Positions 36,877-44,777 of a stretch of 57,751 nucleotides of DNA are shown piece by piece. Position numbers and translations under genes: made by a program. The stretch's first letter is position 1, and every line of letters starts with the position of its first letter. Origin of the DNA: Winogradskyella sp. (GTDB lineage Bacteria; Bacteroidota; Bacteroidia; Flavobacteriales; Flavobacteriaceae); the NCBI RefSeq assembly GCF_028289625.1, contig NZ_JANQOM010000029.1, positions 1 to 57,751 on the forward strand, in the 5' to 3' direction. The notes below the pieces were generated by a model. It worked only from the letters and a program-made list of their open reading frames with translations, was not told where the DNA came from and searched no databases.

Positions 36877-36892
36877 TGTTCCACGTGGAACG
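36877..36892. other. parS-like centromere site 2
   Basis: TGTTCCACGTGGAACG matches the parS consensus at all but the last base and is 15/16 identical to the site at 34902. The distance between the two sites is about 1.97 kb. It lies between ybeY and mnmG. Confidence 0.75.
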
Positions 36893-36920
36893 TTTTGGTC
36901 TTTTTAATTTTTTCAGTCTG

Positions 36921-36928
36921 CAAATATA
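36921..36928 (-). promoter_or_regulatory. Possible mnmG -7 box
   Basis: On the minus strand this reads TATATTTG. It is 123 bases before the mnmG start, so the leader would contain the parS-like site and the repeat pair. No -33 TTG at the usual distance. Confidence 0.35.
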
Positions 36929-36948
36929 CGTCGAAATAGCATCATTAA

Positions 36949-37356
36949 CTAACGCCTACTCAAGTAGTAATCTTCTTTGCTGCGCATCTGCCTAGCTTCG
37001 TCAAGGGACTTATCTTTATAGCCGCAGTAGTGTAAAATGCCATGAATAATAACTCTGGCTATTTCTTCTTGAAAGGGCCTCTTAAACTCTGAAGCATTTT
37101 CCCTGACTCTATCAATAGAAATATATATATCTCCATGTAGCTCTTTTCCTACCGAATAATCAAAACTAATAATGTCAGTTAAGGTGTCGTGATTTAAAAA
37201 TTCAAGATTAATTTTGTGAAGGTATTCATCTGAACAAAAGATATAATTAATCTCACCTTCTTTACAATTTTCTTCGACTATGGTGTCAGAAATCCACGAT
37301 GATATTTCCTTAGCCCCTTCTAATTCAAAATTGGTTTCGTAATTAAAACTAATCAT
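36949..37356 (-). CDS. ybeY: Endoribonuclease YbeY (rRNA maturation factor)
   Basis: A zinc-dependent RNase in 16S rRNA 3'-end maturation and ribosome quality control. The 135-residue protein has the strand region LTDIISFDYS (about residues 59-68) and the helix motif HGILHYCGY (residues 105-113). The usual motif is H-G-x-L-H-x-x-G-Y-D-H; here the last two positions are Lys114 and Asp115, so the third histidine ligand is missing. I believe close relatives often share this, so it may be a lineage feature and not a defect. It overlaps the DUF4175 gene by 8 bases. Confidence 0.88.
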   Translation of the reverse strand: MISFNYETNFELEGAKEISSWISDTIVEENCKEGEINYIFCSDEYLHKINLEFLNHDTLTDIISFDYSVGKELHGDIYISIDRVRENASEFKRPFQEEIARVIIHGILHYCGYKDKSLDEARQMRSKEDYYLSRR

Positions 37357-40300
37357 TAGTCTTTTTAAAATACTCTTGTATCTTCTTCTTAAAATGATTC
37401 TGTAAAGGTAAGGCCTGTCGATTTAATATTTCGGTAGTATTAAAGTATTGTTTTGCTGTAGGAATTTGATTGGGGTTAGTTGTGTCAAATTCCTTTTCAT
37501 TAGTTTCTGACTCACGTTTAGTATCTTGGCCTTGCATAAATGTCGCGTTCTCAAGCTTCAATAATTGGTGTTGCAAATCCATCATTTTTTGTAAGGTTTG
37601 ATTGGTGAAACCATAGTTCAACAAATCAAGCTCTACGTCTTCCATTTGTTTAATCAGTTCACCAGCAGATTCAATCTTGCCCTCTTTTGCTAAACGGTCT
37701 TCAAGAGCTTGGCGTAACTGTTGTTGTTTTTGATAAATCTTAAACAGCTCGGCATTTTGTTCCTCATTTCCTCCTTCACCATAACCATCGTTCTCTTCTC
37801 CATCTCTTCCGTCGCTGCCATTATTACCATTCTTGCCCTGCTTTCCGTCTTTACCCTCTCCGTTTTGGTTACCCTCAGCATTCTGATTACCATCATTTCC
37901 GTTTTGACCACCCTCGCCTTCTTGTTCTCCAGAGTTTCCTCTTTCGCCATTTTGACCACTTTCGCCTTCTTTACCTTGTTCTCCAGGTTCTTTGCCTTCA
38001 CCTTCTTTGCTTTGCTCTCCTGGTTTTTCCCCTTCACCTTCTTTGCCTTCTTTGCCTTCTTCCCCTTTTTTTCCTTCCTCATTCTTCTTAACACCCTCTT
38101 CCATTTGGTTATTCAACTCCTCTTGGCTCATAATAATATCAGGTAATTGAGGTCCACCCTCCCCACTTCCTGACGCTGAAGCTGCACTCATAGACATTTC
38201 CATATTGTCTAATACATCACTTAAAAAGCTTGCAAGTTCATTACTAGCGGTAATGGCATATTGCTGAGAAGACACACCTTGATATAAACGATTTTCTGTC
38301 AGTTGACCTAGTGCCTTATCAATACTAAAATACACTTCAGTTATTTGAGAGTTAACCTTCTCAGATATTTTTGGTTGACGTAAAGACAATGCAAATAGAC
38401 TGTCGTCAATATGCTCAAAATGCTCTCTGAGATTACTTTGTTCAATAATATATTTACCATATTTATTATTGTTAATATCAATAGCATCAAATGTATTCAT
38501 GAGTTCTTCTTGGTCAAATGAAAAGAGCAATAAATTCTCTAAAATCTGTCGTAACATGTCTATATCTTCTGCCATTTGATTACCACCACCGCTACCACCG
38601 GACATCATTTGCATGAGCTTTTCGCTCATCTGCTTCATCTTTTTTGCGGCCTTATTTTGTCTTTCTTGGGCCTTTTGTAATTGTTCTTGGGCTTCTTGTT
38701 GCGATTTTTGTTCCTGTTCGCTTTGCTCTTTCTTTTCTAAAGCTTCTGTAGCCTCTTTTTGGTCATACTTTACCCCATCCTCTAAAAACTCATCAACTGG
38801 AACATTCATAGGTTTTTGAAGACGTCTATCTTCTTGCTTTAAGTCCTCAATATCTTTTTGAATCTTTTCGAACTCCTTATTAAATTCTTCCTGTTTTGCT
38901 TTGGTATTCTCTTTTTCTTTATTTGAAAGCGTTTCTTGTTTCTTAGAAAGATCGTCTAACTGATTGGCTATCTTCTCTGCTTTTTTCATTACATAGAAAC
39001 GCTTGGTCAACTCCAAAAGTTGCTTCATACTGCGTTTCTTATTTTTATTTTGCTTCGCCAACTCTTCGAGCTTTTGGGTGAACTCTTCCTTGTTAATCTT
39101 GTCTTTTAATTCTTCTAACTCCTCCAAAAGTTTTTCATCTTGCTTCAACTGCTCTTCATTTTCCTTGAGGCGCTCTTTCAAATCTTCCTTAAACTGATCC
39201 TCTTTTTTTTCTTCTTGAAATTCTTCCAAGTTGTCTTGAAGTTTCTTGTTGAAATTCTTCATCAACTGCTCCTGTTGCTTCTGGCGTTTTAAAAAGTCTT
39301 CAAACTTCTTCTTATCATTAAAATTGAGCTGCTGCTTTTCTTTTTGGGTTTTAGAGAATTCTTCTAGCTTTTTATCTTGCTCCTGAAGCTTCTCAAAGGT
39401 CTTCCCGATATCCTTTATGGTTTCATTTTGCTCTTGCAGTTGCTTTTGCTCCTCTTCTTCTTTCGTTAACTTTCTGTAACTAAAAACACTACTCTTGGTA
39501 CGTTTGTAATTATGTATAGCATCATTATCAAATACCTCAAAATACAACTGATAACTTACGCCTTCCTCAAGCTCAAATTGATTCGGGAATGCACTCACAA
39601 ACTCACTAAAATTAGATTTTGAAATGGTTATTGGTGACACAATCTTGTTGACTTCATCATCCACGGGATAATAGACCAGATTAAGTTTTGTCAATCCAAA
39701 ATCATCACTCGCTTGGCCATAGAAATACAAACTCTGTAGGTCAATAGAATCTTTTTGAACCTTAATATCCAATTCAGGATTTAAATCCTTAACGACGCTG
39801 ATGCTGTACGCAAGGTTTTCATAATCCTTAAGGTTGTCATTACTGGTAGAGATGCTATAATTATAATTTCTAAACAGTTGCTTGGCAGCTTCAAATTCAC
39901 CTTCTTCTTTTTGCGCTAAGCTTAATGTGTCATCAGCATATATATTGACTTCACTTGTAGATTTTGTTAATGCTCTCCATGTTACTTTAGTCCCCTCAGG
40001 AATTACAGCAGAACCTGTGCTCTTTAATACCTCGTCTTGCTTTTTAGTGTAAGATGGATAATCTAAAAGCATCTCAAAATTTACCAAGTTAGGTGTATTA
40101 ACTACTTGCAATTCATAGGGTTTGGAGTTGATATCATTGGCTGAAAGTGAAAACTCTATATTTTCCTTCGGCAGGTTGAAAGTGTACTGAAACTCACCAG
40201 ACCCTATTTGTTGTAGATAATACGATTGTCCATTAAATTGAATTTGGGCATTCTCAGGAATTACATCGCCAACTGTGGAAACTTTCAGCTTAAAATCCTT

Positions 40301-40927
40301 GCCTTCAATCGCTTCAAGGGACTCGTTAAGCACATAAAATTGAAAAGGAGCTGGTGGCTCATAAGCGGTTTGGTAATTCACGACGCGCTCATAACTATCA
40401 CTAAACCAGTTGATCTTTCCTGTAAGATAAGATAATAGCACAATTAAAATCGGAATTGCGGCGTACTTTAAATACTTGGTGTTAGATTTAAAATTAATGG
40501 CAGATTTAAACGGTATAGGCTGGAGTGCTTTTGATTTCTGTTCAATACTTGCAATCAATAAGTCCGATTGTGACGGACTTTGATTAAGTTGCAATATATT
40601 TAATAGCTTGTCATTGACTTCTGGAAAATGCGATCCGATTAATTTTGAAGCTGTTTCATAGTTGATGCCCTTTCTTAGATTGAATAGCTGTGCTAATGGA
40701 ATGGCAATAAATTTAATGAATAGCCCTAACTCAACAGCTATGAAGGTCCAAAATAAAATGGTTCTTGCCGTGGGGTTAAGCCAGAGCATGTATTCCACAA
40801 ACAAGGTTACCATAAAATACAACAAGCCAATAGCGAAAAATAAAATCGCGCCTTTTAGTAGCTCATTAGTGTAGTACTTCTTAATGAACTCCTGTAACTT
40901 GTTTTTTATGGCTTCAAAATTGCTCAT
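37349..40927 (-). CDS. DUF4175 family giant membrane/coiled-coil protein
   Basis: A 1192-residue protein of the DUF4175 type found in Bacteroidota. Two N-terminal membrane segments (about residues 25-47 and 58-80) and a third near 153-170 (AAIPILIVLLSYLTG) are followed by beta-rich extracytoplasmic domains to about residue 480. Then comes a long Gln/Glu/Lys-rich coiled coil (about 485-760), a helical part, and about 100 residues very rich in Gly, Glu, Lys and Asn (about 945-1060, repeats such as GEGKEPGEQGKEGESG), before a short C-terminal helical domain. Function is unknown. Its end overlaps ybeY by 8 bases on the same strand. Confidence 0.8.
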   Translation of the reverse strand: MSNFEAIKNKLQEFIKKYYTNELLKGAILFFAIGLLYFMVTLFVEYMLWLNPTARTILFWTFIAVELGLFIKFIAIPLAQLFNLRKGINYETASKLIGSHFPEVNDKLLNILQLNQSPSQSDLLIASIEQKSKALQPIPFKSAINFKSNTKYLKYAAIPILIVLLSYLTGKINWFSDSYERVVNYQTAYEPPAPFQFYVLNESLEAIEGKDFKLKVSTVGDVIPENAQIQFNGQSYYLQQIGSGEFQYTFNLPKENIEFSLSANDINSKPYELQVVNTPNLVNFEMLLDYPSYTKKQDEVLKSTGSAVIPEGTKVTWRALTKSTSEVNIYADDTLSLAQKEEGEFEAAKQLFRNYNYSISTSNDNLKDYENLAYSISVVKDLNPELDIKVQKDSIDLQSLYFYGQASDDFGLTKLNLVYYPVDDEVNKIVSPITISKSNFSEFVSAFPNQFELEEGVSYQLYFEVFDNDAIHNYKRTKSSVFSYRKLTKEEEEQKQLQEQNETIKDIGKTFEKLQEQDKKLEEFSKTQKEKQQLNFNDKKKFEDFLKRQKQQEQLMKNFNKKLQDNLEEFQEEKKEDQFKEDLKERLKENEEQLKQDEKLLEELEELKDKINKEEFTQKLEELAKQNKNKKRSMKQLLELTKRFYVMKKAEKIANQLDDLSKKQETLSNKEKENTKAKQEEFNKEFEKIQKDIEDLKQEDRRLQKPMNVPVDEFLEDGVKYDQKEATEALEKKEQSEQEQKSQQEAQEQLQKAQERQNKAAKKMKQMSEKLMQMMSGGSGGGNQMAEDIDMLRQILENLLLFSFDQEELMNTFDAIDINNNKYGKYIIEQSNLREHFEHIDDSLFALSLRQPKISEKVNSQITEVYFSIDKALGQLTENRLYQGVSSQQYAITASNELASFLSDVLDNMEMSMSAASASGSGEGGPQLPDIIMSQEELNNQMEEGVKKNEEGKKGEEGKEGKEGEGEKPGEQSKEGEGKEPGEQGKEGESGQNGERGNSGEQEGEGGQNGNDGNQNAEGNQNGEGKDGKQGKNGNNGSDGRDGEENDGYGEGGNEEQNAELFKIYQKQQQLRQALEDRLAKEGKIESAGELIKQMEDVELDLLNYGFTNQTLQKMMDLQHQLLKLENATFMQGQDTKRESETNEKEFDTTNPNQIPTAKQYFNTTEILNRQALPLQNHFKKKIQEYFKKTND

Positions 40928-41025
40928 GTCCTATTCTAACTGACTAATCTACAATTTTATTTTAATTGTCATTTCCTTAAATTTGGTAAGATTCTGTTAA
41001 TTTAGATGTTTTAACAGTTAAAACC

Positions 41026-41165
41026 TGTCATTTCAAGAAAGTGAAGTATGAACGATGAGAAATATTATTAAAAATAATAGAGATTCATAAATCACTCTTC
41101 GTTCGGAATGATATATTAGCTCAATGTTTAACTTGTAATAGATTCTTGCGCAGGCAGGAATGACA
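41026..41165. repeat. Remnant dispersed repeats upstream of alkB
   Basis: 41026-41113 holds two facing, imperfect copies of a GTCATTTC...-type sequence: TGTCATTTCAAGAAAG at the left and CTTCGTTCGGAATGATA at the right, with an A/T-rich centre. A separate piece, GATTCTTGCGCAGGCAGGAATG, spans 41141-41162 and runs into the first possible start codon of alkB. Both look like decayed intergenic repeats of the kind scattered through flavobacterial genomes. The rest of the 40928-41171 gap shows no gene. Confidence 0.5.
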
Positions 41166-41171
41166 AATTTT

Positions 41172-42215
41172 ATGAAAGACCTTAAGTATTTGGCGGCTTT
41201 TTCAATTCCAGTAGTGGCATTTTTTGGATTATACTTTAAAAGCTATTGGGTTTGGGCAACACCAATATTTGCTTTTGTGTGTATTCCCCTTTTAGAGCTT
41301 ATTTTTCCTGTAGATACTAAAAATCTTGAAGCTGAAGAAGTAGGCAGCAAACTAAAACGAAAACTTTTTGATTGGCTATTATATCTTAATCTGCCTATTG
41401 TTTTTGGTTTGGTTTTTTATGCTTTAGTTTTAGTTGCAAATCATCCATTGGAAACCTATGAATTCATTGGCTTGATTTTCTCAGTTGGTATTGTACTAGG
41501 TGTTAATGGTATTAATGTCGGACACGAATTGGGTCATCGCCAAACCACAAATGAGCGTTTTATTGGTAAAGCCTTGCTTTTGCCCTCATTCTACATGCAT
41601 TTCTATATAGAGCATAATTACGGTCACCATTTACATGCTGCAACGCCTGAAGACCCTGCTACAGCAAGATACAACCAATCGGTTTATTCGTTTTGGTTCA
41701 CCTCAACGATTCGCCAATACTTTAGTGCTTGGCGCATCCAAAAGAAATTGCTGAAAAACAACAGGCTGTCCTTTTTCTCAATTAAAAATGACATGCTATG
41801 GTATACCGTTTTTCAAACTGTGTATTTAGTGTCGATTGGGCTTTTGTTCGGAACAACTGCGCTAGTATTTGCTTTTTTTGCTGGTGTGGTAGGCTTTATT
41901 CTTTTAGAAACTGTCAATTATATTGAGCATTACGGATTGTTGCGGCTAAAAACTAAATCTGGTCGTTATGAGCGTGTTAAAGAAATGCATTCCTGGAATT
42001 CTAATCATGTCATAGGGCGAATTGTTTTATATGAACTCACAAGGCATAGTGACCACCACTATAAATCCTCTAAAAAATATCAGATTTTGGATTGCCATGA
42101 CGAAAGTCCACAAATGCCTTTTGGGTATCCGACGTCCATGGTATTATCTATGATTCCTCCGCTGTGGTTTAAGATTATGAATAAGCGAGTACCTAAGGCA
42201 ATGATTATTTCTTAG
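41172..42215 (+). CDS. alkB: Alkane 1-monooxygenase (AlkB-type diiron membrane hydroxylase)
   Basis: Hydroxylates the terminal carbon of alkanes or related chains, using electrons from rubredoxin. The 347-residue protein has about six membrane helices and the three histidine boxes of the family: HELGHR, HNYGHHLHA and RHSDHHYKS, plus the NYIEHYGL signature between them. An ATG four codons earlier (41160) also opens the frame, but it lies in repeat-derived sequence, and MKDLKYLAAFSIP is the family-like N-terminus. No rubredoxin or reductase gene is adjacent. A fatty-acid or lipid hydroxylase role cannot be excluded. Confidence 0.9.
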   Translation: MKDLKYLAAFSIPVVAFFGLYFKSYWVWATPIFAFVCIPLLELIFPVDTKNLEAEEVGSKLKRKLFDWLLYLNLPIVFGLVFYALVLVANHPLETYEFIGLIFSVGIVLGVNGINVGHELGHRQTTNERFIGKALLLPSFYMHFYIEHNYGHHLHAATPEDPATARYNQSVYSFWFTSTIRQYFSAWRIQKKLLKNNRLSFFSIKNDMLWYTVFQTVYLVSIGLLFGTTALVFAFFAGVVGFILLETVNYIEHYGLLRLKTKSGRYERVKEMHSWNSNHVIGRIVLYELTRHSDHHYKSSKKYQILDCHDESPQMPFGYPTSMVLSMIPPLWFKIMNKRVPKAMIIS

Positions 42216-42284
42216 TCCTCAGTCTCAGTTTTTAGTCCAGCAAAATCTTCTTGCTTGGCACTTCGTACTTCTATGCTATAATTC

Positions 42285-42292
42285 TATCTTTG
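42285..42292 (+). promoter_or_regulatory. Possible gltX -7 box
   Basis: TATCTTTG matches TAnnTTTG, 86 bases before the gltX ATG. The resulting leader would include the palindromic unit at 42317-42341. No TTG at the expected -33 distance. Confidence 0.35.
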
Positions 42293-42316
42293 CACTAGAT
42301 TCTGAAACAATACTTC

Positions 42317-42341
42317 GACCACTTCGAGAGCTTCAGTGACC
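42317..42341. repeat. Single palindromic unit upstream of gltX
   Basis: A 25-base unit with core TTCGAGAGCTTC flanked by CAC and GTG arms. Compared with the GGC...GCC arms of the other units, both sides have changed together, keeping the stem. It would be in the 5' untranslated region of gltX, whose coding region carries two more units. Confidence 0.7.
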
Positions 42342-42378
42342 GAATATCAGTGTGACAGTTCAGTTATAAAATTTTATT

Positions 42379-43956
42379 ATGTCTAAAAACGTACGTGTGC
42401 GCTTTGCACCAAGCCCTACAGGGCCTTTACATATTGGTGGTGTAAGAACTGCCTTGTTCAACTATTTATTTGCTAAAAAACATGGTGGTGATTTTGTGTT
42501 ACGCATTGAAGACACCGACCAAAATCGTTATGTTGAAGGTGCTGAAGACTATATTGTTGAGGCCTTGAATTGGTGCGGTATTCCTTTTGATGAAGGGCCA
42601 CATTTGGTTACTGAGGCTCACAAGGTGAACAATGAAAATGTGGCTTCGAGTAACCTCAGCCACCAAAATAATTATGGTCCCTACAGACAAAGTGAGCGCA
42701 AACACTTATACAAACAGTATGCCGACCAATTAATAGTCGAAGGTAAAGCCTATTTTGCTTTTGATACACCTGAGCAACTCGATGCACATAGAAAAGATCA
42801 TGAAGCTAAAGGCAAAACCTTTATCTACAATTGGCATAATCGTGAAAAAGGCCGCTTGGTAAATTCACTGGTGCTTTCCGAAGAAGACACCAAAGCTAAA
42901 ATTGAGGCTGGAGAACACTATGTGGTTCGTTTTAAATCACCGCAAGATGAAACCCTGCGCCTAAAAGATATTATTCGTGGCGACATATCAATAGACACTA
43001 GTGTACTAGATGATAAAATCCTATTCAAAAGCGATGGGATGCCCACCTATCACTTGGCTAATATTGTAGATGACCATTTGATGCAGATTTCACACGTAAT
43101 CCGTGGTGAAGAGTGGTTGCCATCCTTAGCTCTGCATCAGTTATTATACGATGCTTTCGGTTGGAAAGCACCACAATTTGCACATTTACCTTTAATTCTT
43201 AAGCCTGTCGGTAAAGGAAAACTAAGCAAACGAGATGGGGATAAACTAGGCTTTCCCGTATTTCCATTAGAGTGGGCTGATCCAAAAACCAATGAAACTT
43301 CAAGAGGCTATAAAGAAGACGGTTATTTCCCAGAAGCCGTAGTTAATTTCTTGGCTTTTTTAGGCTGGAATCCTGGGACTGAACAAGAAATATTTAGTCT
43401 AGAACAACTGGTTAATGATTTTGAATTAGAACGTGTTAACAAAGCTGGTGCTCGTTTTGATCCTGATAAAACCAAATGGTTTAACCACCATTACATGCAA
43501 CAGCAACTGGATTTTGAATTAGCTGAACAATTTAAATCTACCCAATTAGAGTTGTCAGATATTGATGTTAACTACGTAGCACTGGTCGTCGGCTTAATAA
43601 AAGAACGCGCCACCTTTGTTAATGAGTTTTGGGACTTAAGTCATTTCTTCTTTGTTGCACCAAAAACTTATGATGAAAAAGCGTTGAAAAAAGCTATAAA
43701 AGAAGGTACTGTTGACTTGATGCAAAAAGTAATAGAAATTGTCTCCGTAACCAGAGAATTCACGGTTCAAAACCTTCAATCAAAAATTAAAGGTTGGATT
43801 ACCGGTAATGAAATAGGGTTTGGAAAAGTGATGATGCCTTTGCGCTTGGCATTGGTTGGTGCTTTACAAGGACCCGATGTTTTTGAAATTATGTTTCTCA
43901 TCGGTAAAAATGAAACCGTAAAACGTATTGATACCTTGGTAAGCAGTATAGAATAA
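42379..43956 (+). CDS. gltX: Glutamate--tRNA ligase with a repeat-derived internal insertion
   Basis: Charges tRNA-Glu with glutamate. The 525-residue class I synthetase has the HIGH-type motif PLHIGGVRTALFNY (residues 16-29), PYRQSERKHLY (about 101-111) and the KMSKR-type motif KLSKRDGDKLGFP, as in Bacteroidota enzymes, plus the C-terminal anticodon-binding helices. Between FDEGP and YGPYRQ (residues 75-98) are 24 residues (HLVTEAHKVNN..NLSHQNN) where relatives, as I remember them, have about five or six. This stretch is encoded by two palindromic repeat units (42606-42664) inserted in frame. The active-site motifs are intact, so the enzyme is expected to work. Confidence 0.95.
   Translation: MSKNVRVRFAPSPTGPLHIGGVRTALFNYLFAKKHGGDFVLRIEDTDQNRYVEGAEDYIVEALNWCGIPFDEGPHLVTEAHKVNNENVASSNLSHQNNYGPYRQSERKHLYKQYADQLIVEGKAYFAFDTPEQLDAHRKDHEAKGKTFIYNWHNREKGRLVNSLVLSEEDTKAKIEAGEHYVVRFKSPQDETLRLKDIIRGDISIDTSVLDDKILFKSDGMPTYHLANIVDDHLMQISHVIRGEEWLPSLALHQLLYDAFGWKAPQFAHLPLILKPVGKGKLSKRDGDKLGFPVFPLEWADPKTNETSRGYKEDGYFPEAVVNFLAFLGWNPGTEQEIFSLEQLVNDFELERVNKAGARFDPDKTKWFNHHYMQQQLDFELAEQFKSTQLELSDIDVNYVALVVGLIKERATFVNEFWDLSHFFFVAPKTYDEKALKKAIKEGTVDLMQKVIEIVSVTREFTVQNLQSKIKGWITGNEIGFGKVMMPLRLALVGALQGPDVFEIMFLIGKNETVKRIDTLVSSIE
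42606..42664. repeat. Pair of palindromic units inside the gltX coding region
   Basis: Left unit 42606-42630 (GGTTACTGAGGCTCAC...) and right unit 42640-42664 (GTGGCTTCGAG...CCTCAGCCACC) lie in opposite directions with 9 bases between. The right unit matches the intergenic unit apart from a small change in the centre (TAA for AG). The pair is in frame and has no stop in the gltX frame. It encodes residues about 76-96. Confidence 0.75.
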
Positions 43957-43967
43957 TGTGGAAGGAA

Positions 43968-43986
43968 TCCTGAAACAAGTTCAGGA
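43968..43986. repeat. Short palindrome of a dispersed intergenic type
   Basis: TCCTGAAACAAGTTCAGGA is a near-perfect inverted repeat with arms TCCTGAA and TTCAGGA, directly after gltX. It looks like the core of another dispersed repeat. It could also act as a weak 3' hairpin; there is no T run. Confidence 0.5.
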
Positions 43987-44003
43987 AGACAGTTTTGGTG
44001 TCA

Positions 44004-44681
44004 TCAAAAAGTGATTAAAGCCGCGAAAGTTAACATGCTCTGATTGCCTTTAAACTTTTCACTAGTAAGGTTTTTGTCGTTAAGCTTGTTCAACATATTG
44101 GTAAATCCATAAATATATTGCGCGCGCAATTTTATAAATTGAAAGCCCAATGTGGCTCCAACGGCCCCATTTACATTAAATTGAGAAATATCTTCTAGTT
44201 CAATGGCCTCAAAAGTGTCATCATTCACCCTTACAAAAAGATTATCTGGATTATCATTCTGTAATTCCATTTTACCATTATACTGTAGCATTGGTCCAAC
44301 ATCAATAGTTAAGAGATTTTTAATCAACTTGGCATGTAATAGCATCGCCAGTTGCGCTGCAAACAGTTTGTACTCGAGCTGTTGGTCTATAAATACATCT
44401 TCATCAAATAGTAAACCTGCAATTTCAATATTGTTTTCAGAGAGTTGCATTCCAAAACTAATATTGTACCATTTATGAGGTATGTCCGCTGTCGTAGATG
44501 CGTTAATTAACCAGCCGCTGCCAGAAGTGGTGTTGAGATTGTCAGTTAAAATATCGTATTGGGTTAATCCACCACCAAGCGCAAATCCATTTTTTATGGT
44601 ATAGCGCTTATGCTGTGCGTAGCTAAATGTAACAAAGACCATACAGAGCGCTACTAATAATTGGCAGTTGGTTTTTTTCAT
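44004..44681 (-). CDS. Putative outer-membrane beta-barrel protein, function unknown
   Basis: A 225-residue protein with a signal peptide (LLVALCMVFVTFSYAQ) and alternating strands such as FALGGGLTQYDIL, WYNISFGMQLSENN and GAVGATLGFQFIKLRAQYIYGF. It ends in an aromatic residue (LITF), as outer-membrane barrels do. It resembles the PorT/OMP beta-barrel group in general, but no specific family is certain. It stands alone between convergent gltX and the divergent SPFH gene. A TAGGTTTG box lies 22 bases before the start. Confidence 0.65.
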   Translation of the reverse strand: MKKTNCQLLVALCMVFVTFSYAQHKRYTIKNGFALGGGLTQYDILTDNLNTTSGSGWLINASTTADIPHKWYNISFGMQLSENNIEIAGLLFDEDVFIDQQLEYKLFAAQLAMLLHAKLIKNLLTIDVGPMLQYNGKMELQNDNPDNLFVRVNDDTFEAIELEDISQFNVNGAVGATLGFQFIKLRAQYIYGFTNMLNKLNDKNLTSEKFKGNQSMLTFAALITF

Positions 44682-44703
44682 AAGATTTAAGAGCTAATTG
44701 CAA

Positions 44704-44711
44704 CAAACCTA
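44704..44711 (-). promoter_or_regulatory. Possible -7 box of the beta-barrel gene
   Basis: On the minus strand this reads TAGGTTTG, matching TAnnTTTG, 22 bases before the ATG at 44681. No clear -33 element. Confidence 0.35.
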
Positions 44712-44777
44712 AATAAAATAATTTAATATTACTTAAATTTAATATCACATATACATTAACCATTTAAAAAACTTGTC

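Noticed and set aside
37690..38146. Long open frames on both strands in the DUF4175 gene, up to 141 codons
   Set aside because: They come from low-complexity Gly/Glu/Lys codons and have repetitive, unnatural protein sequences; the DUF4175 frame explains the region.
41026..41165. Possible CRISPR or insertion-sequence ends upstream of alkB
   Set aside because: No regular direct repeats, spacers or transposase; best read as decayed dispersed repeats.
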